Source: Arthrobacter sp. PsM3
GTDB taxonomy: Bacteria; Actinomycetota; Actinomycetes; Actinomycetales; Micrococcaceae
Direction: 5' to 3'
Assembly: GCF_030433895.1 (NCBI RefSeq)
Contig: NZ_JARUXE010000042.1
Coordinates: forward strand, 1 to 34,996
DNA length: 34,996 bases
Shown piece by piece: positions 1 through 7,959 of the stretch. The notes below the pieces were generated by a model. That model did no database searches, had not been told where the DNA came from, and saw only the letters and a list, made by a program, of their open reading frames with translations. Each line of letters opens with the position of its first letter. Position 1 is the stretch's first letter. Both the position numbers and the translations under genes were made by a program.

Positions 1-480
1 CAATGACGCACGCGCGCCGGTATTCCGGCGTCGACAGCGCCTTTGCCGGGCGCGGAACCCATGGCGCGGCGCAGGATCGTCGGCGCAGCGCAGGACAGTC
101 GGCGCGGCGTGGAGCCGGACCAGTCTGCGGCGTCCGCGGCGCAGATTTCCTCGCGACGCGCAATGACGCACGCGCGCCGGTATTCCGGCGTCGACAGCGC
201 CTTTGCCGGGCGCGGCACCCATGGCGCGGCGCAGGATCGTCGGCGCAGCGCAGGACAGTCGGCGCGGCGTGGAGCCGGACCAGTCTGCGGCGTCCGCGGC
301 GCAGATTTCCTCGCGACGCGCAATGACGCACGGGCGCCGGTATTCCGGCGTCGACAGCGCCTTTGCGGGGCCCGGAACCCATGGCGCGGCGCAGGAAAGT
401 CGGCGCAGCGCGGGATCATTTGCGCAGCGTCGAGCCGGGCCCGTCGGCGGCGTCTGCGGCGTCTGCGGCGTCCGGCGACA
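1..480. repeat. 160-bp tandem repeat, three copies
   Basis: Three head-to-tail units begin at 1, 161 and 321, each opening with CAATGACGCACG. Units 1 and 2 differ at about one position over 160 bp. Unit 3 matches well for about 90 bp and then diverges. The period is not a multiple of three, so the open frames across it shift between units and are not convincing genes. The array starts at the window edge and may continue upstream. It lies downstream of the cysN stop codon. Between 481 and 619 I see only GC-rich sequence and no clear gene. Confidence 0.9.
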
Positions 481-619
481 TGGGGCCATGGTCAGTGCCC
501 CGGGGCGGCTCCCAACTCCCGGGATGGGCCCAGAAACGGCTCCACCCCGCACCACCAGGCTGGCAAAGCTGGGAATGCGGGGCAGTGCGGTTCCAGCGGG
601 GGCCGGGCCGGACGATCGC

Positions 620-2053
620 CTAGATCGAGTAGCGCTCGTCCTCGTGGTCGCCGGGGTGGTCCTTGACGAGGCCGGCGGCGAGCGTGTTACCGTCCAGCGG
701 ATCGATGACGAGGAACGCCCCGGTGCGGCGGTGGTGCAGGTAGTTCTCCAGCGGCAGCGGCGCGGCCAGCCGCAGCTGGGCATGTCCAATGTCGTTGAGC
801 TCCAGGGTGGTGGTGGGCTCCAGCTGGAAGTTGGCGAGGTCCAGCTTTCCGGTCACGTTCCGGACCAGGGCCTGGACCGTGCGGGTGCCGTGCTTGACCA
901 GCACCTTCGCGCCCTCGCGGAGCGGCTTCGGCGAGAGCCAGCACAGTGCGGCGTAGAGGTCGGCCGAGGCTTCGCGGATGGTCCCGGTCGCCGCGATCGT
1001 GTCGCCGCGTGCGACGTCGAACTCGTCCGCGAGGCGCAGGGCCACCGACTGCGGGGCCACGGCCTCGGTGAGCCGCCGTCCCGCGAAGTCGATCCCTATA
1101 ACCGTGGTGGTGCGCGGCGCCTGGCCCGGGGTGAGGACGCTGACCTTGTCCCCGAGCTTCACCGAACCCTCGGTGATCTGACCGGCGTAGGCGCGGTAGT
1201 CGCGGTAGCCCTCGACGTCGAGTCCCGCGGCGACGGCGTCGGGAGCCAGCGCCCCCTGCGGCCGGACGACCAGCTGGACCGGGAACCGGAAGCTTTCCAG
1301 GTGGCTCTCGAGCTCGTCCGCGGCCGGCAGCGTCTCGAGGACCTCGAGCAGGGCCGGGCCGTCGTACCAGGAGGTGCGGTCGGAGCGGTCCACGACGTTG
1401 TCGCCGTCGAGCGCGGACACCGGGATGACCAGGAGGTCGGTGACCCCGTCCGCGCCCAGCCCGAGCTCGCGCCCGACTTTCTGCACGTCGGCCTCGATCT
1501 CCCGGAACACGGCCTCGCTGAAGTCCACGAGGTCGATCTTGTTCACGGCGACGATCACGTGCGCCACACGCAGCAGCTGCAGCACGGAGAGGTGCCGGCG
1601 GGTCTGCTCGAGGACACCCTTGCGGGCGTCGATGAGCACGACGACGGCATCCGCAGTGGACGCGCCGGTCACCGTGTTCTTGGTGTACTGCACGTGCCCG
1701 GGGCAGTCCGCGAGGATGAAGCTGCGGCGGTCCGTGGCGAAGTAGCGGTAGGCGACGTCGATGGTGATGCCCTGTTCCCGCTCGGCGCGCAGGCCGTCGG
1801 TCAGCAGCGCGAGGTCGATCGCTTGGGTGCCGGTGGCACCGGTGCCGCCAAAGCCGCGGTCCGCCGAGGTACGGGCGACGGCGTCGAGCTGGTCGGCGAG
1901 GATCGCCTTGGAGTCGTGCAGGAGGCGGCCCACCAGGGTGGACTTGCCGTCGTCGACCGAACCGGCGGTCGCGAAGCGGAACAGGGAAGCGTGCGCGAGC
2001 GGCGCCTCGTCAAGCAGGGCGGCCGCGCGGGCGGTGTCGATGTCGGTGCTCAT
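620..2053 (-). CDS. cysN: Sulfate adenylyltransferase subunit 1 (GTPase), CysN
   Basis: This is the large, GTP-hydrolysing subunit of ATP sulfurylase, which with CysD makes adenosine 5'-phosphosulfate (APS) from ATP and sulfate in the cytoplasm. The 477-aa product shows an EF-Tu-like GTPase domain in its first half: P-loop GSVDDGKST near residue 31, switch region GITIDVAYRYF, G3 motif DCPGHVQYTKN and G4 motif NKID. Beta-barrel elongation-factor-like domains follow. Length matches the family (about 475 aa). There is no C-terminal APS kinase (CysC) domain, which fits the Fe-S APS reductase encoded upstream, since that enzyme uses APS directly. The ATG overlaps the cysD stop codon by one base (TAATG), so translation is probably coupled. 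It is the last gene of the operon. Confidence 0.96.
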   Translation of the reverse strand: MSTDIDTARAAALLDEAPLAHASLFRFATAGSVDDGKSTLVGRLLHDSKAILADQLDAVARTSADRGFGGTGATGTQAIDLALLTDGLRAEREQGITIDVAYRYFATDRRSFILADCPGHVQYTKNTVTGASTADAVVVLIDARKGVLEQTRRHLSVLQLLRVAHVIVAVNKIDLVDFSEAVFREIEADVQKVGRELGLGADGVTDLLVIPVSALDGDNVVDRSDRTSWYDGPALLEVLETLPAADELESHLESFRFPVQLVVRPQGALAPDAVAAGLDVEGYRDYRAYAGQITEGSVKLGDKVSVLTPGQAPRTTTVIGIDFAGRRLTEAVAPQSVALRLADEFDVARGDTIAATGTIREASADLYAALCWLSPKPLREGAKVLVKHGTRTVQALVRNVTGKLDLANFQLEPTTTLELNDIGHAQLRLAAPLPLENYLHHRRTGAFLVIDPLDGNTLAAGLVKDHPGDHEDERYSI

Positions 2054-3129
2054 TAGAAATACCCGTCCTTCTTGCGGTCTTCCATGGCGGCCTCGGAGAT
2101 GCGGTCATCCGCCCGGGTGGCGCCACGTTCGGTGATGGTGGAGGCGGCAACTTCGATCACGACGTCGCGCACGGTGGCGGCGGCCGATTCCACCGCGCCG
2201 GTGCAGGACATGTCGCCGACGGTCCGGTAGCGAACGGTCTTGGTGATGACCTGCTCGTTGTCGCGGGGCCGGGAGACCTCGCCGACCGCGCGCCACATGC
2301 CGTCGCGGGCGAAGACCTCGCGGTCGTGGGCGTAGTAGAGGCCCGGCAGGTCGATGTTTTCGCGCTCGATGTAGCGCCAGACGTCGAGTTCGGTCCAGTT
2401 GCTGATCGGGAATGCGCGGACGTGCTGGCCCACGGTGTGCCGGCCGTTGTAGAGGTTCCACAGCTCGGGCCGCTGGTTGCGCGGGTCCCACTGGCCGAAC
2501 TCGTCGCGCAGGCTCAGGATCCGTTCCTTGGCGCGGGCCTTGTCCTCGTCGCGGCGGCCGCCGCCGAAGACGGCGTCGAACTTGTTGCGCTGGATCGCGT
2601 CCAGCAGCGGGACGGTCTGCAGCGGGTTGCGGGTGCCGTCGGCGCGCTCGGCCAGCTCGCCGGAGTCGATGAACTCCTGGACACTGCCGACGACGAGCTT
2701 GAGTCCCAGCCGCTCCACGGTCCGGTCGCGGAATTCGATGACCTCGGGGAAGTTGTGCCCGGTGTCCACATGCAGCACCGGGAACGGGACCTTCCCGGGC
2801 CAGAACGCCTTGGTGGCCAGGTGCAGCATCACCACGGAATCCTTGCCGCCGGAGAACAGCAGCGCCGGCTTCTCGAACTCGGCGACGACCTCGCGGATGA
2901 TGTGGATGGCCTCGGACTCGAGGGTGTCCAGGGACGAGAGGCGGGCGGGGCGCGTAGCCGCAGCAGCAGATGCCGCCCCGGGAGTGGCATCGGGCCTGTC
3001 GGAGCCGCGCGCATCGTCCGAAGGACGGATGCCGCACGGCGCAGGGGCGGGGGCGGCATCTGCTGCGGAGGCGGTGGTGATTGGGGCGGCATCGGGGTCG
3101 ACGGCCACGGAAGTTGGGGAGTTGCTCAT
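2053..3129 (-). CDS. cysD: Sulfate adenylyltransferase subunit 2, CysD
   Basis: This is the catalytic subunit of ATP sulfurylase, a PP-loop ATP pyrophosphatase-fold enzyme that pairs with CysN. The PP-loop LFSGGKDS lies at residues 91-98, followed by typical CysD segments (HVDTGHNFPEVIEFRD, then GGGRRDEDKARAKER). The start used is the ATG at 3129, which overlaps the cysH stop as ATGA. It gives 358 aa against about 302 for E. coli CysD. The extra length is an Ala/Pro/Asp-rich, low-complexity N-terminal tail of about 62 residues before the conserved RLSSLDTLESEAIHIIREV block. No later Met or better start precedes that block, so the tail is probably translated. The longer open frame up to 3471 is an antisense-free shadow of cysH and is not used. 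Confidence 0.95.
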   Translation of the reverse strand: MSNSPTSVAVDPDAAPITTASAADAAPAPAPCGIRPSDDARGSDRPDATPGAASAAAATRPARLSSLDTLESEAIHIIREVVAEFEKPALLFSGGKDSVVMLHLATKAFWPGKVPFPVLHVDTGHNFPEVIEFRDRTVERLGLKLVVGSVQEFIDSGELAERADGTRNPLQTVPLLDAIQRNKFDAVFGGGRRDEDKARAKERILSLRDEFGQWDPRNQRPELWNLYNGRHTVGQHVRAFPISNWTELDVWRYIERENIDLPGLYYAHDREVFARDGMWRAVGEVSRPRDNEQVITKTVRYRTVGDMSCTGAVESAAATVRDVVIEVAASTITERGATRADDRISEAAMEDRKKDGYF

Positions 3130-3980
3130 ACGTGTAGTCCGCATTCTGTCTTGTCGGTTCCTGCCCAGCGGCCGGCGCGGGGGTCGTCGCCGGGCGCCAC
3201 CTTGCGGGTGCAGGGCTGGCAGCCAATGGACGGGTAGCCCTGCGAAAGCAGCGGGTTGACGGGGAGGAGATTGTCGTCGGAGTACTGGACCAGCTGGTCG
3301 AAGCTCCAGGCCGCGACCGGGTTGACCTTGACCAGGCCGTTGGTCTCGTCCCACGTGACCAGCGGGGTGTTGGTGCGGGTGGGGGCCTCGTCGCGGCGGA
3401 CGCCGGTGAACCAGAGTTCGTAGCCGGCCAGGGTGCGGCGCAGCGGGGCCACTTTGCGCAGCGCGCAGCACTGGGCGGCGTCGCGGGCGAAGAGGTCCTT
3501 GCCGAGGAGCCGGTCCTGCTGCTCCACGGTGTTCTCCGGCAGCACGTCGACGACGTTGACGCGCAGGCTCGCCGCCACCTCGTTGCGGGTCGCGTAGGTT
3601 TCCGGGAAGTGGTAGCCGGTCTCCAGGAAGAGCACGTCGACGCCGGGAAGCTGGTCCGCGACGAGCGCCGGGAGGACGGCGTCGGCCATGGAGCAGGCGA
3701 CGGCGACGGCGGGCAGCTCGAAGTTGCGCGCCACCCAGGCAATCACCTCGCGGGCCGGGGCGTCCCAGCCGAGCTCGGCGGCGCCGGCTTCGGCGACGGC
3801 CTTGAGCTCGGCGTGGGTGCGCAGGACCGGCGTGGCCGGGGCGGCCGTGGCCAGGACCGGCGTGACCGGGCCGGGCGTGACCGGGCCGGGCGTGACCGGG
3901 ACCGGCGTGGCCGGGGCGGGCGCCCCCTGGCGATCGGCGTCCGGACCTACCGGGTCAATTCCCAGTGCGTGCTTGCTCAC
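3126..3980 (-). CDS. cysH: Assimilatory adenylyl-sulfate (APS) reductase, CysH family
   Basis: The enzyme reduces APS (or PAPS) to sulfite with thioredoxin-type electrons. The 284-aa product has both the catalytic cysteine near the C-terminus (KTECGLHV, Cys280) and the two extra cysteine pairs, Cys171-Cys172 and Cys254-x-x-Cys257. These pairs bind a [4Fe-4S] cluster and mark the APS-using branch of the family; this inference rests on known family biochemistry. The start is GTG at 3980, overlapping the cysI stop as GTGA. Residues 20-52 form a Pro/Thr/Val-rich insert with VTPGP pentapeptide repeats encoded by a 15-bp minisatellite. The typical catalytic domain begins near residue 54. Neighbours cysI and cysD share 4-nt overlaps with it. 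Confidence 0.95.
   Translation of the reverse strand: MSKHALGIDPVGPDADRQGAPAPATPVPVTPGPVTPGPVTPVLATAAPATPVLRTHAELKAVAEAGAAELGWDAPAREVIAWVARNFELPAVAVACSMADAVLPALVADQLPGVDVLFLETGYHFPETYATRNEVAASLRVNVVDVLPENTVEQQDRLLGKDLFARDAAQCCALRKVAPLRRTLAGYELWFTGVRRDEAPTRTNTPLVTWDETNGLVKVNPVAAWSFDQLVQYSDDNLLPVNPLLSQGYPSIGCQPCTRKVAPGDDPRAGRWAGTDKTECGLHV
3861..3905. repeat. 15-bp minisatellite inside cysH
   Basis: Three consecutive 15-bp units (CGTGACCGGGCCGGG at 3861 and 3876, a variant at 3891) lie in frame within cysH and encode the VTPGP repeats on the minus strand. The unit length is a multiple of three, so copy-number change would not break the frame. Confidence 0.85.
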
Positions 3981-5725
3981 TGCAGATCACCCTCATCGGC
4001 GGCAAAGGCCCATTCGGCGAAGGTCTGGCCCTCGGTGTGGTCGGCCACGAACTTCCGGACCACGCGTTCAACATAGTCGGGGAGGTCCTCGGCGGTGACC
4101 TTGAGGCCGCGGACGGTGCGTCCGAGGCCAGCCTCCTCGCGGCTGTCGGAAGCCAGCCCGCCGCCGAGGTGGACCTGGAAACCCGGGGTGGGGTCGCCGT
4201 CGGGCGTGGGAAGCATCATGCCCTTGAGGCCGATGTCCGCGGTCTGGATCCGGGCGCAGGAGTTGGGGCAGCCGTTGATGTGCAGCGACAGGGCCTGCGG
4301 GAGCTGCTTGGACTCGACGAGGTCGGCGAGGCGGCGTTCCAGCTCGGCGACGGCGGTGGCGGCCGTGACTTTGGTTTCGACGATGGCGAGCTTGCAGTAT
4401 TCGATGCCGGTGCAGGCGATGGTGCCGCGGCGGAACACGGACGGCCGGGCGGAGAGGCCCAGGGCGTCGAGTTCGGCCACGAGCGGTTCCACCTGGTCCT
4501 TGGGCACGTCGAGGACGACGAGCTTCTGGTGCGGGGTGGTGCGCAGCCGCTGCGAGCCGCGGGCTTCCAGCGTGTCGGCGAGCTTGACGAGCTGGCCGCC
4601 GGAAAGGCGGCCGGCCAGCGGGGTGGCGCCGATGAAGAACTTGCCATCCTTCTGCTCGTGCACGCCGATGTGGTCGCCCGGGGTGGAGGGCTTGGGCGCG
4701 GCCGGGCCGTCGTCGAGCTTGTAGCCGAGGTATTCGTCCTCGAGGACCTGGCGGAACTTCACCGGGCCCCAGTCGGCCAGCAGGAACTTCAGCCGGGCCT
4801 TGGTGCGCATCCGCCGGTAGCCGTAGTCGCGGAAGATGCTGGTGACGCCGAGCCAGACGTCGGCGGCCTGGTCGGGCCGGACGAACGCGCCGAGGCGCTT
4901 GCCGAGCATCGGGTTGGTGGAGAGCGCGCCGCCCACCCAGAGGTCGTAGCCGATGCCGAGCTCGGGGTGGACCAGGCCCACCAGGGCGACGTCGTTGATC
5001 TCGTGGACCACGTCCTGGCTGGGGTGGCCGGTGATGGCGGTTTTGAACTTGCGCGGCAGGTTGGCAAGTTCCGGGTCGCCGATGAAGCGTTCGGCGAGCT
5101 CGTGGATCAGCGGCGTCGGGTCGATGATCTCGTCCTTGGCGATGCCGGCGACCGGGGAGCCGAGGATGACGCGGGGAACGTCGCCGCAGGCTTCGGTGGT
5201 GGACAGGTCCACGGATTCGAGGCGGCGCCAGATTTCGGGGACGTCCTCGACCCGGATCCAGTGCAGCTGGATGTTCTGCCGGTCGGTGAGGTCGGCCGAG
5301 TCGCGGGCGAAGTCGACGGAGATCTGGCCGATGACGCGCAGCTGCTCGGTGGTGAGGGCGCCGCCGTCGATCCTGACGCGCAGCATGAAGTACTTGTCCT
5401 CGAGCTCGTGCGGCTCGAGTGTGGCGGTCTTGCCGCCGTCGATCCCGGGCTTGCGCTGGGTGTAGAGGCCCCACCAGCGGAAGCGGCCGTGCAGGTCCGT
5501 GCCCTCGATCGAGTCGAAGCCGTGCTTGGAGTAGACGGACTCGATGCGTTCGCGGACGTTGAGGCCGTTGTCTTCCTGCTTCCAGGTTTCGTTGGCGTTC
5601 AGCGGCGCGGTGCCGTCCACTTTCCACTGCCCGTGCGGCTTTGCGGCGGGGCGGGAGGTGGGGCGCTTGGTGCGGCCTGGGGCAGCCTGGTCCGGGGACG
5701 CTCCGGCTAGAGCTGTATCAGTCAT
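3977..5725 (-). CDS. cysI: Ferredoxin-dependent sulfite reductase (siroheme, Fe-S), SirA/CysI type
   Basis: It reduces sulfite to sulfide with six electrons, using siroheme coupled to a [4Fe-4S] cluster. The 582-aa protein has the two-fold repeated nitrite/sulfite reductase architecture. Cluster and siroheme ligands are Cys438, Cys444, Cys486 and Cys490 (CTGIEYC and NGCPNSC). Tyr88 (GLYTQR) and Cys180 (TEACGDVPR) are 92 residues apart, the same spacing as the Tyr-Cys pair known near the active site of the mycobacterial ferredoxin-type enzyme, so I favour the ferredoxin-dependent class over the NADPH hemoprotein subunit. The ATG at 5725 is chosen over an upstream in-frame ATG at 5761 because a good promoter -10 lies six bases before it, implying a leaderless message. 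It leads the cys operon; the chelatase gene lies 145 bp upstream. Confidence 0.95.
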   Translation of the reverse strand: MTDTALAGASPDQAAPGRTKRPTSRPAAKPHGQWKVDGTAPLNANETWKQEDNGLNVRERIESVYSKHGFDSIEGTDLHGRFRWWGLYTQRKPGIDGGKTATLEPHELEDKYFMLRVRIDGGALTTEQLRVIGQISVDFARDSADLTDRQNIQLHWIRVEDVPEIWRRLESVDLSTTEACGDVPRVILGSPVAGIAKDEIIDPTPLIHELAERFIGDPELANLPRKFKTAITGHPSQDVVHEINDVALVGLVHPELGIGYDLWVGGALSTNPMLGKRLGAFVRPDQAADVWLGVTSIFRDYGYRRMRTKARLKFLLADWGPVKFRQVLEDEYLGYKLDDGPAAPKPSTPGDHIGVHEQKDGKFFIGATPLAGRLSGGQLVKLADTLEARGSQRLRTTPHQKLVVLDVPKDQVEPLVAELDALGLSARPSVFRRGTIACTGIEYCKLAIVETKVTAATAVAELERRLADLVESKQLPQALSLHINGCPNSCARIQTADIGLKGMMLPTPDGDPTPGFQVHLGGGLASDSREEAGLGRTVRGLKVTAEDLPDYVERVVRKFVADHTEGQTFAEWAFAADEGDLQ

Positions 5726-5731
5726 GGATCG

Positions 5732-5761
5732 ACTGTAGGGCGGCCCGTAATGCGGCCACAA
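5732..5761 (-). promoter_or_regulatory. Probable cysI operon promoter (leaderless)
   Basis: On the minus strand TTGTGG (5756-5761) and TACAGT (5732-5737) are separated by 18 bp, a good sigma-70-type arrangement. TACAGT ends six bases before the ATG at 5725, so transcription should start at or next to the start codon. The motif match is seen; promoter activity is inferred. Confidence 0.6.
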
Positions 5762-5768
5762 AGGGTCG

Positions 5769-5783
5769 GCAACGCGGGGTCAC
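5769..5783. repeat. Half-copy of the 67-bp palindromic element
   Basis: GCAACGCGGGGTCAC here is identical over 15 bases to one arm of the palindromic element at 24587-24653. No second arm follows within 70 bp. It lies just upstream of the cysI promoter -35. Confidence 0.5.
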
Positions 5784-5870
5784 CTAGGGCAACAAATCGT
5801 CACGAACCGTCGGCGAGCCTTGAAGTGGCGCGGATCGTGTGCATGGGGCGGGTCGCTTCAGGCCCCCGGT

Positions 5871-6605
5871 TCAGGCCCCCGCGGCGAGGGCGGCGTCGTA
5901 ACGTTCCAGCGCAATTTCGGCAAGCACCGGGGACGGCAGCAGGGCCGCCGTGACGAGGTCCGCGCCGGCCTTGTGCAGCTGGTCGTGGAAGAAACCCGGG
6001 GCCAGCAGGTACGCGGCGATGACCACGCGGCCGCCCAGGTCCACGGCCCCCGCGGACTCCCCCGCGCCGGCGCCGCCCGCGGCCTCCTCGCGGAGCATGG
6101 CCACGGCGTCGGGCACGGACGGCTTCGCGGACGCCCCGTAGGCGGCCACGATCCGGTTGGAACGCAGCGCGCGCAGCTGGCCGGCGAGTTCCTCGACATT
6201 CTTCGAGGCGGTGGGGTCGGAGGACCCGGCAGCGGCGAGGATGACGGCGTCGTTGTCGGTCACGCCGGCTTCCCGGAGCCGGACGTCCAGCAGCGCCGCG
6301 AGCCGCGGGTCGGGCCCCAGCGGCGCGGCGGCGCGGGTGTCCGGCCGGCTCTTGACCGCCCGGGCGATGTCCACCTTGACGTGGTACCCCACGCTGAGCA
6401 GCAGCGGGACGACGACGGCGGCCTCCCCCGCCGGGAGGCCCGCCACGACGGCCGGGAGGTCAGGGTCCTGGACGTCGACGTAGGCCTCCCGTACGTCGAG
6501 CCCGGGCCGGAGCGCGGCGATCCCGTCCCGGAGGGCGTTGACTTCGGCGGCCCCCTCCGCGCTGGAGGTGCCGTGGGCGCAGGCGATCAGGATGGGGCTA
6601 TTCAT
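5871..6605 (-). CDS. Sirohydrochlorin chelatase-like protein (CbiX/SirB family)
   Basis: It probably inserts Fe2+ into sirohydrochlorin to make siroheme, the cofactor of the sulfite reductase encoded next to it. The 244-aa product has two tandem CbiX-like halves. The first begins at residue 1 with PILIACAHGTSS, whose His is the expected metal/substrate ligand, and contains a second conserved His in SVGYHVKVDIARAV. The second half starts near DNDAVILAAAGSSD and lacks an equivalent of the first His, as in many two-domain members. The C-terminal part has GGRVVIAAYLLAPGFFHDQL. The ATG at 6605 is selected because the longer frame to 6866 runs through the divergent promoter region and because a -10 box sits seven bases upstream. 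A cobaltochelatase role is possible but the sulfate-reduction context favours iron. Confidence 0.87.
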   Translation of the reverse strand: MNSPILIACAHGTSSAEGAAEVNALRDGIAALRPGLDVREAYVDVQDPDLPAVVAGLPAGEAAVVVPLLLSVGYHVKVDIARAVKSRPDTRAAAPLGPDPRLAALLDVRLREAGVTDNDAVILAAAGSSDPTASKNVEELAGQLRALRSNRIVAAYGASAKPSVPDAVAMLREEAAGGAGAGESAGAVDLGGRVVIAAYLLAPGFFHDQLHKAGADLVTAALLPSPVLAEIALERYDAALAAGA

Positions 6606-6612
6606 AGCCGTT

Positions 6613-6618
6613 AGCGTA
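6613..6618 (-). promoter_or_regulatory. Candidate -10 of a leaderless chelatase gene
   Basis: TACGCT on the minus strand ends seven bases before the ATG at 6605. No convincing -35 is visible, so this is a weak call. Confidence 0.4.
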
Positions 6619-6621
6619 GCC

Positions 6622-6650
6622 TTGGAGCCGCCCCATCCGCCCCTTGATAT
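6622..6650 (+). promoter_or_regulatory. Candidate promoter of the TRIC-family gene
   Basis: TTGGAG (6622-6627) and TGATAT (6645-6650) are 17 bp apart and lie 16 bp before the ATG at 6667. The divergent chelatase start lies just upstream, so the two promoters would overlap back to back. Confidence 0.4.
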
Positions 6651-6666
6651 CCGACCGGGACCCTCC

Positions 6667-7338
6667 ATGACTTTTTCCTTCAGCGTTGTCGCGCTCTGGC
6701 TGGACCTGGCCGGCGTCTTCTTCTTCGCGGTCTCCGGGTCCCTGCTCGCGGCCCGGAAGCAGTTCGACATCATCGGGTCCCTGCTGCTGGCCTCGGTGGT
6801 GAGCCTGGGCGGCGGCGTCATCCGCGACATCATCATCAACGCCGGCCCGCCCGCGGCCTTCACCAACCCGGCCTACCTGGCGCCGCCGCTGCTCGCCGCG
6901 GTGCTGGTGTACTTCCTGTTCTCCAGCGTCCAGCGCTACACCTCGCTGCTGATCCTGTTCGACGCCGGCGGCCTGGCACTCTTCTGCATCACCGGTTCCC
7001 TCAAGGCGCTGGCCGCCGGGATGAACCCCATTGCGGCGGTGCTCCTCGGGGTCACGACGGCGGTGGGCGGCGGCCTGCTGCGCGACATCACCGCCAATGA
7101 GGTGCCGCAGCTGTTCGACCCGAAGGATCTCTATGCGCTGCCGGCGTTCGCGGGGGCGGCGTTGACCGTGGCCCTGTCCGTCACCGGCACCTTCAACGCG
7201 CTGACCGCGGGCGCCGTTGCCGCGATCGTTTTCGCCTTCCGGGTCACGGCCTGGCGGCGGAAGTGGCACGTTCCGCTGGCGGTCCGCGGCTGGCACCGGC
7301 TTGGCCTGGGCGCGGCCAATGGCGGGCCCAAGGATTAG
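6667..7338 (+). CDS. TRIC/UPF0126-family trimeric cation channel-like membrane protein
   Basis: A 223-aa integral membrane protein with about seven hydrophobic segments. It consists of two homologous halves, each with a glycine-rich helix ending in GGGxxRD: SLGGGVIRDII near residue 57 and AVGGGLLRDIT near residue 142. Each half also has an F-x-x-(S/T)GSL motif (FFAVSGSLLAARK and LFCITGSLKALAAG). This duplicated pattern defines the UPF0126 family, whose bacterial members have been shown structurally to resemble TRIC cation channels. The substrate here is not shown by the sequence. ATG 6667 is the first Met next to the predicted promoter; the longer frame from 6538 runs into the opposing chelatase gene. 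The next gene starts 14 bp downstream, suggesting cotranscription. Confidence 0.88.
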   Translation: MTFSFSVVALWLDLAGVFFFAVSGSLLAARKQFDIIGSLLLASVVSLGGGVIRDIIINAGPPAAFTNPAYLAPPLLAAVLVYFLFSSVQRYTSLLILFDAGGLALFCITGSLKALAAGMNPIAAVLLGVTTAVGGGLLRDITANEVPQLFDPKDLYALPAFAGAALTVALSVTGTFNALTAGAVAAIVFAFRVTAWRRKWHVPLAVRGWHRLGLGAANGGPKD

Positions 7339-7352
7339 CTAGGATAAGAACC

Positions 7353-7781
7353 ATGACTGACATGTTCCTCGAGAAATTCCGCGCGCTTGTTCCGAAGTAT
7401 CTCGAAGACGAATGGCAGGACGAGGATGGCCTCCCGGCCGACGAGCTGGATGCGGCCCTCGCCGAGCACCAGTTCCAGGTGCCCCTGGTGTTGCGGGAGT
7501 TCTACCTGGCGGTCGGCGGCTGCGAGGACATCATGGAGGCGTACCACTACTTCTGGGACCCCGAAGAGCTCGAAGTTGATGACGAAGGCTTCCTCATGTT
7601 CCTTGAGGACGAGGAAGAACAGTTCACCTGGGGATTCCGGGTCGGCGACCTCAGCGTTCCGGACCCGATCGTGTACCGCCGCAACAACGCCCGCGGCCAG
7701 TGGAAGAGCGAAGAAGGAACCTTCTCCGAGTTCGTCTTCGACATGTTCGAGTGGGCTTTCAACGACGAGGACGAGGACTAA
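7353..7781 (+). CDS. Acidic SMI1/KNR4 (SUKH)-like protein
   Basis: A 142-aa soluble, strongly acidic protein ending in a DEDED-type tail. The pattern LPADELDAALAEH..VPLVLREFYLAVGG, a mid-protein FLEDEEEQFTWGFRVGDL, DPIVYRR and a C-terminal FSEFVFDMFEW stretch resembles SUKH/SMI1-KNR4 proteins. Some bacterial members of that superfamily are immunity proteins for toxins, but many have no known role and no toxin gene lies nearby. The match is by pattern only. The ATG at 7353 is preceded by AGGATAAG at 7341-7348, a usable ribosome binding site. It probably shares a transcript with the TRIC-family gene. Confidence 0.7.
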   Translation: MTDMFLEKFRALVPKYLEDEWQDEDGLPADELDAALAEHQFQVPLVLREFYLAVGGCEDIMEAYHYFWDPEELEVDDEGFLMFLEDEEEQFTWGFRVGDLSVPDPIVYRRNNARGQWKSEEGTFSEFVFDMFEWAFNDEDED

Positions 7782-7814
7782 CTCTCGGCTTCTTTCTTGG
7801 CGCCTCCGCGGTGC

Positions 7815-7885
7815 GGGGGCGCTTTGCCACGGACACGCCGCCACCCGGGCCGGAATTCGTCCCTAGCTGCCTCAAAGTAGCCCCC
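7815..7885. repeat. Palindromic element family A, copy 1 (71 bp)
   Basis: Left arm GGGGGCGCTTTGCC (7815-7828) and right arm TCAAAGTAGCCCCC (7872-7885) are near inverted complements. The internal sequence CACGGACACGCCG is shared with the copies at 8882 and 9195. It lies between the SUKH-like gene and the AbiEi-like gene. Confidence 0.75.
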
Positions 7886-7959
7886 GACGGCGGCCGCGAC
7901 CAGCCTGTCACTGCCGAAATAGACCCCCGCGCACCGGGACGGCCTCCAGAAACCCACCT

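Noticed and set aside
620..2053. Possible CysN-CysC fusion
   Set aside because: The protein ends at the normal CysN length with no second Walker A kinase domain.
203..2056. A 617-codon open frame on the plus strand over the repeat and cysN
   Set aside because: It is antisense to a clearly conserved cysN, runs through non-coding repeats, and has no recognisable domain; high GC produces such frames.
3965..5710. A 581-codon plus-strand frame opposite cysI
   Set aside because: Mirror of the sulfite reductase gene with Val/Glu/Asp-rich composition typical of antisense frames; no promoter or ribosome binding site.
5726..5870. A riboswitch or leader RNA ahead of cysI
   Set aside because: The best promoter places the transcript start at the ATG, leaving no leader; no conserved riboswitch core was recognised.
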